Shown one piece after another: positions 17,596 to 25,060 of a stretch of DNA of 64,000 bases. The stretch spans positions 25,172 to 89,171 of the forward strand of contig NZ_LR130585.1 of NCBI RefSeq assembly GCF_900625025.1, in the 5' to 3' direction. The position numbers were made by a program, and so were the translations under genes. The notes under the pieces were generated by a model. That model made no database searches. It was not told the DNA's origin and worked only from the letters and a program-made list of their open reading frames with translations. How positions within the stretch are numbered: position 1 is the first letter of the stretch; every line of letters begins with the position of its first letter. The DNA comes from Lachnoclostridium sp. Marseille-P6806 (GTDB lineage: Bacteria; Bacillota; Clostridia; Lachnospirales; Lachnospiraceae).

Positions 17596-19464
17596 TTATA
17601 CGAGCCTCCCGAGACGGACAAAGGCGTGTCCGTCCGCTGTGTTGCCGAATTCAAAAACGGCATTGTTTCCGCAGCATATTTTCCAGCGAAGATAGACGCT
17701 CACCAGTCCGAGGCCGCCGATCCGGAGATCGGGGAGGCCCTGACGGCGGTCCAGCTCGCTGATTTTTTCCTGTAATGTCCGGATGGCGGCCTCGGAAAAG
17801 CCGTTCCCCGAATCCTGCACTTCGATGATCCAGCCGTTTTCCGTGCGGAATCCGCGGATGCGCAGCTCCCAGGGGGGAAGACAGTCCGTTCCGTGGCGGA
17901 TGGCATTTTCTGCAAGCGGCTGAATGATCAGCCTCGGGATGGATTCCTCCAGCAGAGAGGGCTCGATATCCATTTCGCACCGGAGACTGTCCTGATAGCG
18001 CACCTTCATGCAGTAGAGATATTTTCGGACATATTCCAGCTCTGTCCCCAGAGAGACGAGGGAGCTTGAGGTATCGGAGATATAGCGCATACACTGGGCG
18101 AGGACGAGGCAGAGCTTCTCGATTTCCCGGTTGCAGCCGTTTTCCGAGAGGATGGAGATGCAGGAGAGCGTGTTGTAGTAAAAATGCGGATTGACCTGCG
18201 CCTGCAGCGCGCTGGCGCGGGAATTGAGCTCCTGCTGGCGCGCCTCGAGCAGCTCGTCCATGGAGACTTTCAGCTTTTCGCTCATCTTCTGGTATTCGGC
18301 GTACAGCTCGCCCAGCTCCTCGTAGGACGGGTTGTAGTTATCGGTTTTTTCCACGCCGAGATTCCCGATGCTCAGGCGCTGGAGAATATGCTTCAGATGC
18401 TTCACCGGCTTTACCATGGAGCGGGAAACATACCATGTGATCAGAAGCGTAAACGCCAGCAGCAGGATCAGGAGAAACACGAGAGAGGAAAGCACGCGGT
18501 AAAACGGCGCCAGAATAATGCTCTCCTGCTGCACGGTCAGATAGGTCCAGCCGCTGTATGGGGAGACCTCCTGCGCGTAGCGGACCCGCCTGCCGGTCAG
18601 GGGGTCGCGGGTGAGCGTCCCAGAGGAGGCGGTCAGCGAAACGGAGGCCGCGGCCTTTTCGATCCGCACCCGCTCCTCGGAGGATAGATTGTACGGATAG
18701 ACGAGGACGCCGTCGGTGTTGAGGATATAGACGGAGGCGGAAGAATCATCCTTTCTCTGATAGGAAAGGACGCTCCGAAAAATCTGACTGCAGCGCCGGA
18801 CCGCCTCGGTCACGCCGGCATTTCTTTCGCTGCGCGAGGCAAAAAAATTCCGATACACGGAGAGATACCAGTCAGGACTGCCGCTGCCGGTGGCATAACG
18901 GCCGGTAAGACAGGGCGTGCCGATGAGGATGCGGCCGTCTCTTTCCGCAGTCTCTTCGTAGAAAAAAAGGGAGTCCGGATCGAGCTTTTCGTACTTTGTG
19001 ACCTTGCCGATCCGTATGGTATTCCCGACCGGATCGTAGAAATTGATCTGATCGGCGCGGAGCGTCGTGCTGTTGATGGTGGCATAGAGATTGGAGAGGA
19101 CGGGCAGGCTTGCGGGAGAGAGGCCGTCCCGGAGCGCCTCATCGGGAACCTCTTTTCGGATATTGACGTAATTGATGGTGGCGGAGACATAGTCGAGATC
19201 CGAAAGGGCGCTGTCCACCTGCTCCCGGAAAGAGGAGTTCAGCGTGGTCAGAGACTGTCTCGCCTGACGGAGCAGCACGGTGGAGGCGAGGTACCAGAAA
19301 AACGCAGTGAATACCGCGAGCAAGACACAGGGAACAATGAGATAGTAGCCGAACAGCTTGGACTGCAGCTTTCTGGGAGCCTTTTTCCCGGCAAAGCCTC
19401 TCCCCGCCGCCCTGGAATCCGGGGGACTACTCTCTGGAATTTTTTGGAGAAGACGGAAAAGCAT
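17596..19464 (-). CDS. YesM-type sensor histidine kinase
   Basis: 622 residues. A first membrane segment (about 38-60, YYLIVPCVLLAVFTAFFWYL) is followed by an extracytoplasmic sensor of about 240 residues, a second membrane segment (around 300-340), a HAMP linker (MVKPVKHLKHILQRLSIGNL), then the His_kinase domain with QAQVNPHFYYNTL and an ATPase domain with LIIQPLAENAIRHG and IGGLGLVSVYLR. It would autophosphorylate on sensing an extracellular sugar and pass phosphate to the regulator at 14286-15041. A TTG nine bases upstream is also in frame, but the ATG at 19464 has GAGGT ten bases before it. It is divergent from the second sugar importer, a likely target. Confidence 0.94.
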   Translation of the reverse strand: MLFRLLQKIPESSPPDSRAAGRGFAGKKAPRKLQSKLFGYYLIVPCVLLAVFTAFFWYLASTVLLRQARQSLTTLNSSFREQVDSALSDLDYVSATINYVNIRKEVPDEALRDGLSPASLPVLSNLYATINSTTLRADQINFYDPVGNTIRIGKVTKYEKLDPDSLFFYEETAERDGRILIGTPCLTGRYATGSGSPDWYLSVYRNFFASRSERNAGVTEAVRRCSQIFRSVLSYQRKDDSSASVYILNTDGVLVYPYNLSSEERVRIEKAAASVSLTASSGTLTRDPLTGRRVRYAQEVSPYSGWTYLTVQQESIILAPFYRVLSSLVFLLILLLAFTLLITWYVSRSMVKPVKHLKHILQRLSIGNLGVEKTDNYNPSYEELGELYAEYQKMSEKLKVSMDELLEARQQELNSRASALQAQVNPHFYYNTLSCISILSENGCNREIEKLCLVLAQCMRYISDTSSSLVSLGTELEYVRKYLYCMKVRYQDSLRCEMDIEPSLLEESIPRLIIQPLAENAIRHGTDCLPPWELRIRGFRTENGWIIEVQDSGNGFSEAAIRTLQEKISELDRRQGLPDLRIGGLGLVSVYLRWKICCGNNAVFEFGNTADGHAFVRLGRLV

Positions 19465-19653
19465 AAGACCCAATACCTCGCAGAAAGAAAAACGGAATCA
19501 GTGCACTGCCCTGCGCAGAGCATTGGGCAAAACAGGGGGGTAAATGCAAGGACAGAATAGCATTGGAGCGGAATAATTACAAACGCACAGAGAGTTTTTT
19601 TGTCAGCTTTCAAAAAAGTGCAAGGGGGAGTCCGGGAAAATCCATAGAAACAG

Positions 19654-19701
19654 GCGAAACGCTTTGCTACGCTGTTCATGGTACAGGAGAAAACGCTTTT
19701 C
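19654..19701 (+). promoter_or_regulatory. Pair of cre/LacI-like half-palindromes in the divergent region
   Basis: The 418-base divergent region 19465-19882 holds two similar motifs: GCGAAACGCTTTGC (19654-19667) and GAAAACGCTTTTC (19689-19701). Both resemble the centre of the catabolite-responsive element TGAAAGCGCTTTCA but differ from it at several places. TCTCAAAATGAGA follows at about 19711, and then structured repeat copy B to 19860. No confident -35/-10 pair was identified. Confidence 0.3.
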
Positions 19702-19730
19702 AGAATCAAGTTCTCAAAATGAGAGGCCAG

Positions 19731-19860
19731 TGTGAAAAATCACGCGGATGCGCTGATTTGCTCCGTGAGCGAAACGTGCTGTTACGTAGCGGGACGGCGT
19801 GAGACGCGAAGCGGCGCGGCACATTACGCGTCTCGTACAGCCTCGTACAAAGTGCTTCGA
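19731..19860 (+). repeat. Dispersed structured intergenic element, shorter copy B
   Basis: From TGTGAAAAATC at 19731 the first 84 bases match copy A (2040-2123) with three differences visible by eye. Copy B then lacks the middle of copy A and rejoins it at the right-end motif, GCCTCG-TACAAAGTGCTTCG against GCCTCGCACAAAGTGCTTCG. The binding-protein gene starts 22 bases further on. The shared left end shows this is one mobile or amplified family rather than chance hairpins. Confidence 0.8.
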
Positions 19861-19882
19861 TAAGGAAGAAGGGAGAATTGTT

Positions 19883-21346
19883 ATGAAACGTAACATGCTG
19901 GCAGTGATACTCAGCTACGTGTGTGCGGCGGCGCTGCTTTCCGGATGTGGCTCCGGAGGGGCGGCGAATGCGCCGGCGGGGGAGGCGGAAAGCGGCGCAC
20001 CGCAAACGGAAGCCCCGGCGGAGAGCGCGGAGGAGGATGCGGAAGTCCCGGCAAAGGAAGGCGGAGCGGGGGAAAGCGCCCCGGCAGACGGCGTTGTGAT
20101 CGAGGCGGTCGCAAATGAGGGACAGTTTGACGGCGAGGAGCTCAGCATCCTCGTGTCGGCTGGCTGGATGGACAGCCGCTATGACGCCGTGATCGCGCGG
20201 TTTGAGGAAACGTATGGCGTGACGGTGGATCTGCAGACGATTCCCGCCGACCAGTACAGCGATATTCTGCAGAGTGATCTGGCGAACGGAACCTGTCCGG
20301 ATGTGTTCTGGATCCAGTCGAACCCCTTTGCCATCAGCTCGGTGATCGTGGATCCCGAGAATTACTGCATCGACTTCACAGGGGAGGCATGGGAGGCGGT
20401 CATGCCGAAAGCACGGCTCTCCTCCTGCACCAGCGACGGGAAGCTTTACGGGCTGCAGATATGGCACAACTCTCCGGAGTATGTCATGCTGTACAATAAA
20501 ACGCTGTTTGAGGAGCTGGGGATCAACAAAACGCCGTCCACCTATGAGGAGCTGAAAGCGGACTGCAAGATCATTGCGGAGGCAGGGATCACGCCGTGGT
20601 TCATGCCGGGGGCGGACGGCTGGCAGCATCAGCTTGCGTTCTTCCAGATCGGAGGGAGCTATGAGGCGCAGCAGCCGGGGCTCTATGAGGCGCTGAACAG
20701 CAACAAGGCGGTCTTTGCGGGCAACGAGGGGATGCTGACGGTTCTGAAAGAATTCAAGGAACTCTCGGATCTTGGCTATTTCGGAGAAGACTGGATCGGC
20801 ACGGATTCCACCAACATGTCCAACGAGTTCGGGGACAGGACCTGCGCGATGGCGATGGCAAACTCGAGCTATATCCAGCAGATCAAAGAGGACACGGGGA
20901 CCGGCGACGAGTTCGGTCTGTTCCTGATTCCGCTGAACGACAACGACTGCTATCCGACCAATCCGGCGGGGCCTACGATGTTCGGATATAAGAGCACGCC
21001 GCACGAGGACCTGGTGAGAGCGTTCTTCACGTTCCTCTGCACGCCGGAGAGCCTACAGGAAATTCTGGACAATTCGCCCGGCTATACGAATCTCGATGTC
21101 AATACCGTGATTGAGCAGCACTGGCTTCCGGAAGAGGAGGAGTTTATGGCGTCGGTCGACAAGGCGAAGATGGAGACGCCTGTTCTGCAGACGGGAACAA
21201 AGTATACTAATGATTACTGGATGAATTTCGGCGCTGACATGGTGGCCTATTGTCAGGGGACGATGGAAGCGGATGAGGTGCTGTCCAACATGGATGCGCG
21301 CCGTGCAGAAGCGGCGGCGACGGCGGACGATCCCGCGTGGAAGTGA
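19883..21346 (+). CDS. Sugar ABC transporter substrate-binding lipoprotein
   Basis: 487 residues. A lipoprotein signal peptide ends in ALLSGCGSG, so the mature protein begins at that cysteine. A low-complexity linker rich in Ala, Glu and Gly follows (to about residue 85), then the family 1 solute-binding fold: LSILVSAGWMDSRYDAVIAR, VFWIQSNPF, NSPEYVMLYNKTLFEELGI and GPTMFGYKSTP. GAAGGGAGAA precedes the ATG at 19883. Two permease genes follow. The kinase operon is divergent from it, so control by that two-component system is likely. Substrate unknown. Confidence 0.93.
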   Translation: MKRNMLAVILSYVCAAALLSGCGSGGAANAPAGEAESGAPQTEAPAESAEEDAEVPAKEGGAGESAPADGVVIEAVANEGQFDGEELSILVSAGWMDSRYDAVIARFEETYGVTVDLQTIPADQYSDILQSDLANGTCPDVFWIQSNPFAISSVIVDPENYCIDFTGEAWEAVMPKARLSSCTSDGKLYGLQIWHNSPEYVMLYNKTLFEELGINKTPSTYEELKADCKIIAEAGITPWFMPGADGWQHQLAFFQIGGSYEAQQPGLYEALNSNKAVFAGNEGMLTVLKEFKELSDLGYFGEDWIGTDSTNMSNEFGDRTCAMAMANSSYIQQIKEDTGTGDEFGLFLIPLNDNDCYPTNPAGPTMFGYKSTPHEDLVRAFFTFLCTPESLQEILDNSPGYTNLDVNTVIEQHWLPEEEEFMASVDKAKMETPVLQTGTKYTNDYWMNFGADMVAYCQGTMEADEVLSNMDARRAEAAATADDPAWK

Positions 21347-21375
21347 TTGCTTTGGCGGAAAGGGCAGGGGCGTGT

Positions 21376-22260
21376 ATGAATAAGAAAAAGCTGTATCCGA
21401 TGTGGTTCGCGGCACTGCCCCTGACCCTGTATATCGCATTTTTTCTCTTTCCCAGTCTGATGGGCATATTCTACTCCTTTACCGACTGGGGCTCGAGAAC
21501 CGCGGTGAACGGGCTGCATTTTGTCGGGCTGCAGAACTATTTTGAAATTTTTACTTCCCATGAGAATTACGGACAGGGGATCGCCAATACGCTCCGCTTC
21601 ACGGTCATCTCCAATATCGTGAAGCTCGTTCCCGCACTGTTTCTGGCCATTATGCTGCAGGAGGGGCTTAAGGGAAAGGGAATCTACCGAACCATTCTGT
21701 ACCTTCCTTCGATCCTGCCCTTTGTCATCATCGGACTGATTTTCCGCTCCGTGCTGAATTATCAGAGCGGGCTGCTGAATGCGGGACTTACCGCAGCGGG
21801 CCTCGGCTTTCTGAAGCAGAAGTGGCTCTCGGATCTCCATGTGGTGTGGGGATCGATCTTCGGTGTGGACGCGTGGCGCGGCATCGGCTATGTCATGACG
21901 ATTTTTCTGGCGGGGCTCAACGCGATCCCGCATGACTATTATGAGGCGGCCATGATCGACGGCGCGGACTTCTGGCAGAAGCTTCGCTACGTGACCCTGC
22001 CGATGATGAAAGGGGCGGTCATGATCAATCTGGTGTTCGGCATCACCTACGGGCTCAAGGTGTTCGATATCGTCTATGTGCTGACGAACGGGGGACCAGG
22101 GCATGTGACAGAAGTGATCACGACCTATTCCTACCAGTTGTATTCCAGCGGCCGGTACGGGATGTCCACAGCGCTGAACACCATACTTCTTGTGATCACG
22201 GCGGCGGCGGGGATTGCGGTTGTCCGCGTGATGAGCAGGAGGGAGACGGAGGCGGCATGA
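21376..22260 (+). CDS. CUT1 sugar ABC transporter permease, MalF type
   Basis: 294 residues with about six membrane segments. The first is PLTLYIAFFLFPSLMGIFYS, followed by FVGLQNYFEIF. The EAA loop is EAAMIDGADFWQKLRYVTLP, and TNGGPGHVTEVITTYSYQ lies before the last segment. The ATG at 21376 has GGGCAGGGG upstream. Its last four bases overlap the start of the next permease (ATGA), so the two are translationally coupled. Confidence 0.93.
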   Translation: MNKKKLYPMWFAALPLTLYIAFFLFPSLMGIFYSFTDWGSRTAVNGLHFVGLQNYFEIFTSHENYGQGIANTLRFTVISNIVKLVPALFLAIMLQEGLKGKGIYRTILYLPSILPFVIIGLIFRSVLNYQSGLLNAGLTAAGLGFLKQKWLSDLHVVWGSIFGVDAWRGIGYVMTIFLAGLNAIPHDYYEAAMIDGADFWQKLRYVTLPMMKGAVMINLVFGITYGLKVFDIVYVLTNGGPGHVTEVITTYSYQLYSSGRYGMSTALNTILLVITAAAGIAVVRVMSRRETEAA

Positions 22261-23078
22261 AGAAGAAACGGATCCGTTTTGTGCTGAAAACGGCGGTGAG
22301 CCTTTTCCTGTGCTCGTTTGTGGTGCTCCCCTTTTACATGGTATTTATCAATTCGCTCAAGACCAGAGGAGAGGCGGCGCGGATGAGCATGGCGCTCCCC
22401 GCGGAGTGGCTCTGGGAAAACTACCTCATTGTGATACGGGAGGGGAGACTCGCGCAAGGCTTTGCGAGCTCGCTGTGCTACGCGCTGAGCTCAACGTCGC
22501 TCGGCGTGCTTCTCAGCGCAATGGGAGCCTTTGTTCTGTCAAGGCGGCGCACCGGCTTTCATAATTTCCTGTATTATTTCATCCTCTCGGGGCTGTTCTT
22601 TCCGGTCAATTATGTGACGCTTGTGCGGCTGTTTCAATGGCTGCATCTGACGAATACGCGGCTTGGCATCATTCTCGTTTTCACCAGCGCGATGATCCCG
22701 TTCTGCGTGTTTACGGTATACAGCTTCGTGCAGTCGGTTCCGGTGCAGATGGACGAGGCGGCGGTGATCGACGGCGCGGGGGCGGTCCACCTGTTTTTCC
22801 GTATCATTTTCCCTCTGATGAAGCCGACGCTGATCACCTGCTTTATTCTGCAGTTTATGGGAGTGTGGAGTGATTTTCTCACGCCGCTTTATCTCTCCAG
22901 CAAGAGCCGGCTGTTCCCGATGACGATGGCGGTCTATCAGTTTTTCGGAAAGAACAAAAGCTACTGGAACTATATCTTTGCGGACATTGTTCTGACCTGT
23001 CTCCCGGTCGTCATTGTCTATCTTGTTGGGCAGCGTTATATTATCGGCGGGCTCACGACGGGAGCGGTCAAGGAGTAG
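22257..23078 (+). CDS. CUT1 sugar ABC transporter permease, MalG type
   Basis: 273 residues. FVVLPFYMVFINSLKTRGEA marks the first membrane segment and loop. The EAA motif is DEAAVIDGAGAVHLFFRIIF and the end, GGLTTGAVKE, is the usual MalG-family C-terminus. It completes the second importer, which again lacks an ATPase gene. A 41-base gap separates it from the Fnr-like regulator; no terminator was seen there, so some readthrough into that gene is possible. Confidence 0.93.
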   Translation: MKKKRIRFVLKTAVSLFLCSFVVLPFYMVFINSLKTRGEAARMSMALPAEWLWENYLIVIREGRLAQGFASSLCYALSSTSLGVLLSAMGAFVLSRRRTGFHNFLYYFILSGLFFPVNYVTLVRLFQWLHLTNTRLGIILVFTSAMIPFCVFTVYSFVQSVPVQMDEAAVIDGAGAVHLFFRIIFPLMKPTLITCFILQFMGVWSDFLTPLYLSSKSRLFPMTMAVYQFFGKNKSYWNYIFADIVLTCLPVVIVYLVGQRYIIGGLTTGAVKE

Positions 23079-23119
23079 CCGGTTCTGAGAAGAGGGCGCG
23101 CGGTTGACGGGAGCCGAAA

Positions 23120-23914
23120 ATGTCGTTATCGTGGAAGCATGCAGAGCGGCAGGAAAGCGGAACGGATACGATGACGGCATCAGAGCGGAAAACTTCGGAA
23201 GTGAAAACGATCATACAGAGCGGAACGGGGGCGGACTGCGCCGACTGTGAGAAATGTCACGGGCGGTGCACGGACAAGGTGGAATTTCTTCAGGGGCTTC
23301 CGGAGGATAAGCACCTCACGATGATGCGCCGCTCTCAGCACTATACGCTGGAAAAGGACAGCTTTCTGTTCGAGGAGGGGGATGAGGTTGACGGAATCTT
23401 TATCATTCTCCGGGGACGCGTGAAACTCTCCTCGATGGATGGGGAGGGAAGGGAAAAGATCGCCGGAATTTTTTCGGATCATGACACCATCTGGGAGGGA
23501 ATTTTTCTGCACGGGAGTGTGTACCCTTACTCGGCGGTCTGCCTCACGGAAACCCGTGTGTGCAAGATATACCGCCGGGATTTTGAGGAGGTCATCCGGG
23601 ATGCGGATATCGCGCTCAAGGTGATCGGCATGTTGAGCCGCAAGCTCCATGACGCCAATGAACGCAATCTGATTCTCGGAACCAGTGAGCCGAAAGCGCG
23701 TCTTGCGGGGCTTCTTTTGTATCGGAAAGAACGGAGTGCGGACCGCTTCGTGACGCTCCGTCTCGACGATATCGCGGCGAGCGTCAATCTGCGGCCGGAG
23801 ACGGTGAGCCGCAAGCTCGGCGAGCTGGAAAGAGAGAAACTGATCCGGAAGCAGGGACAGAGCAGCTGGGAGATCCTTGATTATGAGGGGCTGAGGAATA
23901 TGTTCGATCACTAG
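23120..23914 (+). CDS. Crp/Fnr-family regulator with N-terminal four-cysteine motif
   Basis: 264 residues. Residues 40-50 read CADCEKCHGRC, giving Cys40, 43, 46 and 50, candidate ligands of an oxygen- or redox-sensing [4Fe-4S] cluster. The cyclic-nucleotide-like beta barrel follows (FLFEEGDEVDGIFIILRG and IWEGIFLHGS), then a dimer helix and the winged helix with IAASVNLRPETVSRKLGEL as recognition helix. GGGAG six bases before the ATG at 23120 decides the start; a later ATG at 23171 has a poorer site. It lies just before pflA and pflB, both of which carry Fnr-type boxes, so it is the likely activator of pyruvate formate-lyase under anoxia. Confidence 0.9.
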   Translation: MSLSWKHAERQESGTDTMTASERKTSEVKTIIQSGTGADCADCEKCHGRCTDKVEFLQGLPEDKHLTMMRRSQHYTLEKDSFLFEEGDEVDGIFIILRGRVKLSSMDGEGREKIAGIFSDHDTIWEGIFLHGSVYPYSAVCLTETRVCKIYRRDFEEVIRDADIALKVIGMLSRKLHDANERNLILGTSEPKARLAGLLLYRKERSADRFVTLRLDDIAASVNLRPETVSRKLGELEREKLIRKQGQSSWEILDYEGLRNMFDH

Positions 23915-23951
23915 TCCGGAACAGGGTTGCACAGAGGAACAGGCGGCATAT

Positions 23952-24049
23952 GCCGCTGCATCGAAAAAAGGCGCCGCCAATATATTGTGTTTTTGGAACA
24001 AATGATGCACAATATATAGGCACAACTTCATTCGATGCAGCGGCTTTTT
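23952..24049 (+). terminator. Large nested inverted repeat ending in a T-run
   Basis: GCCGCTGCATCGAA (23952-23965) and TTCGATGCAGCGGC (24031-24044) form a perfect 14-base stem. Inside it, ATATATTGTG (23980-23989) and CACAATATAT (24008-24017) form a second perfect 10-base stem. Five T residues follow the outer stem at 24045-24049. It can terminate transcription of the Fnr-like gene and would insulate the pflA promoter directly downstream. Confidence 0.65.
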
Positions 24050-24056
24050 GCGTGAA

Positions 24057-24100
24057 CTTTGATCCTGGTCAAAGTAAACGCGCCGGAAATCCGGTATGGT
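24057..24100 (+). promoter_or_regulatory. Fnr-type box and -10 element of pflA
   Basis: CTTTGATCCTGGTCAAAG (24057-24074) contains TTGAT-CCTG-GTCAA, one base from the classic Fnr consensus TTGAT-N4-ATCAA. A -10-like TATGGT lies at 24095-24100. The box centre (24065.5) would be at about -41.5 from a start near 24107, the class II activator position. There is no good -35 box, as expected of an activator-dependent promoter. Confidence 0.75.
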
Positions 24101-24141
24101 AGCAGCAGACGACGGTGGGAACAGGAAAGAGAGGGGTGCCG

Positions 24142-24882
24142 ATGGATGAAGTGAAGGGCAGGATACACTCCCTGGAAACGTTCGGCTCGGTGGACGGTCC
24201 GGGTGTGCGGTTTGTGATCTTCCTGCAGGGCTGCATGATGCGCTGCGCTTACTGCCACAATGTGGACACGTGGGGGCGCGAGACGGATAATGTGAAGACC
24301 GCGGATGAGCTTCTGGGTCAGGCGGAGCGCTACCGGAGCTACTGGGGGAGTGACGGAGGCATTACGGTCAGCGGCGGCGAGGCGCTGCTGCAGATGGATT
24401 TTCTGCTCGAGCTCTTCCGGAAAGCGAAGGCACGGGGGATCGGCACCTGCATCGACACGGCGGGACAGCCGTTCACGAGAGAGGAGCCGTTCTTTTCAAA
24501 ATTCCGGGAGCTGATGGAAAATACGGATCTTCTGCTGGTGGACATCAAGCATATTGATCCGGTTCAGCATCGGAAGCTCACGGGCTGGGGAAATGAAAAT
24601 ATCCTCGATATGCTCCGTCTTCTCAGCGACATGGGGAAGCCGGTATGGATCCGGCAGGTGCTGGTGCCCGGGATCACGGACGACGATGGATACCTCCGGC
24701 AGACCAGAGCCTTTATCGAGACGCTGTCCAACGTGCAGAGGATCGAGATTCTTCCGTACCATGCGCTGGGAATCTACAAGTGGGAAAAGCTGGGGATTCC
24801 CTATACGCTGGGCGATACAGAGAGCCCGGCGCCGGAACGCGTGGCGAACGCGGAACGGATCCTGCGGGGAGAACGGGCGTGA
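24142..24882 (+). CDS. pflA: Pyruvate formate-lyase-activating enzyme
   Basis: 246 residues, radical SAM family. The cluster-binding motif is CMMRCAYCHN (CxxxCxxC) after SLETFGSVDGPGVRFVIFLQ, and the SAM-binding GGITVSGGEALLQ and DTAGQ segments follow. LVDIKHIDP is typical of glycyl-radical activases. It uses a [4Fe-4S] cluster and S-adenosylmethionine to make the glycyl radical of PflB. GAGAGGGGT precedes the ATG at 24142. It has its own Fnr-type promoter, and the order pflA-pflB is the reverse of that in E. coli. The gap to pflB holds a second promoter, so the two genes can be expressed separately. Confidence 0.95.
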   Translation: MDEVKGRIHSLETFGSVDGPGVRFVIFLQGCMMRCAYCHNVDTWGRETDNVKTADELLGQAERYRSYWGSDGGITVSGGEALLQMDFLLELFRKAKARGIGTCIDTAGQPFTREEPFFSKFRELMENTDLLLVDIKHIDPVQHRKLTGWGNENILDMLRLLSDMGKPVWIRQVLVPGITDDDGYLRQTRAFIETLSNVQRIEILPYHALGIYKWEKLGIPYTLGDTESPAPERVANAERILRGERA

Positions 24883-24906
24883 TGTGGAAAATAAAATTTC
24901 ATAAAA

Positions 24907-24948
24907 TTGATTATAGTCAAAGTTTTGCATAACTAACTCGGATAAACT
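24907..24948 (+). promoter_or_regulatory. Fnr-type box and -10 element of pflB
   Basis: TTGAT-TATA-GTCAA lies at 24907-24920, with the same half-sites as the pflA box. TAAACT at 24943-24948 is a candidate -10. The distance from box centre to -10 start is 29.5 bases, the same as at pflA, again giving about -41.5. A leader of about 105 bases follows before the pflB start. Confidence 0.75.
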
Positions 24949-25060
24949 GGCTCTGCGAGATGAGAAAGAAATATCCCGCGGGGGCGTTCCCCGGACCGCC
25001 CGCACAACGGCCGGAGGAATACAGACAGTGCGCATGGCACAGACAGAAAGGGTATTCGCG

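Noticed and set aside
24115..24141. Earlier in-frame start for pflA
   Set aside because: The codon at 24115 lies within about ten bases of the predicted transcription start, leaving no room for a ribosome binding site; the ATG at 24142 has GAGAGGGGT.
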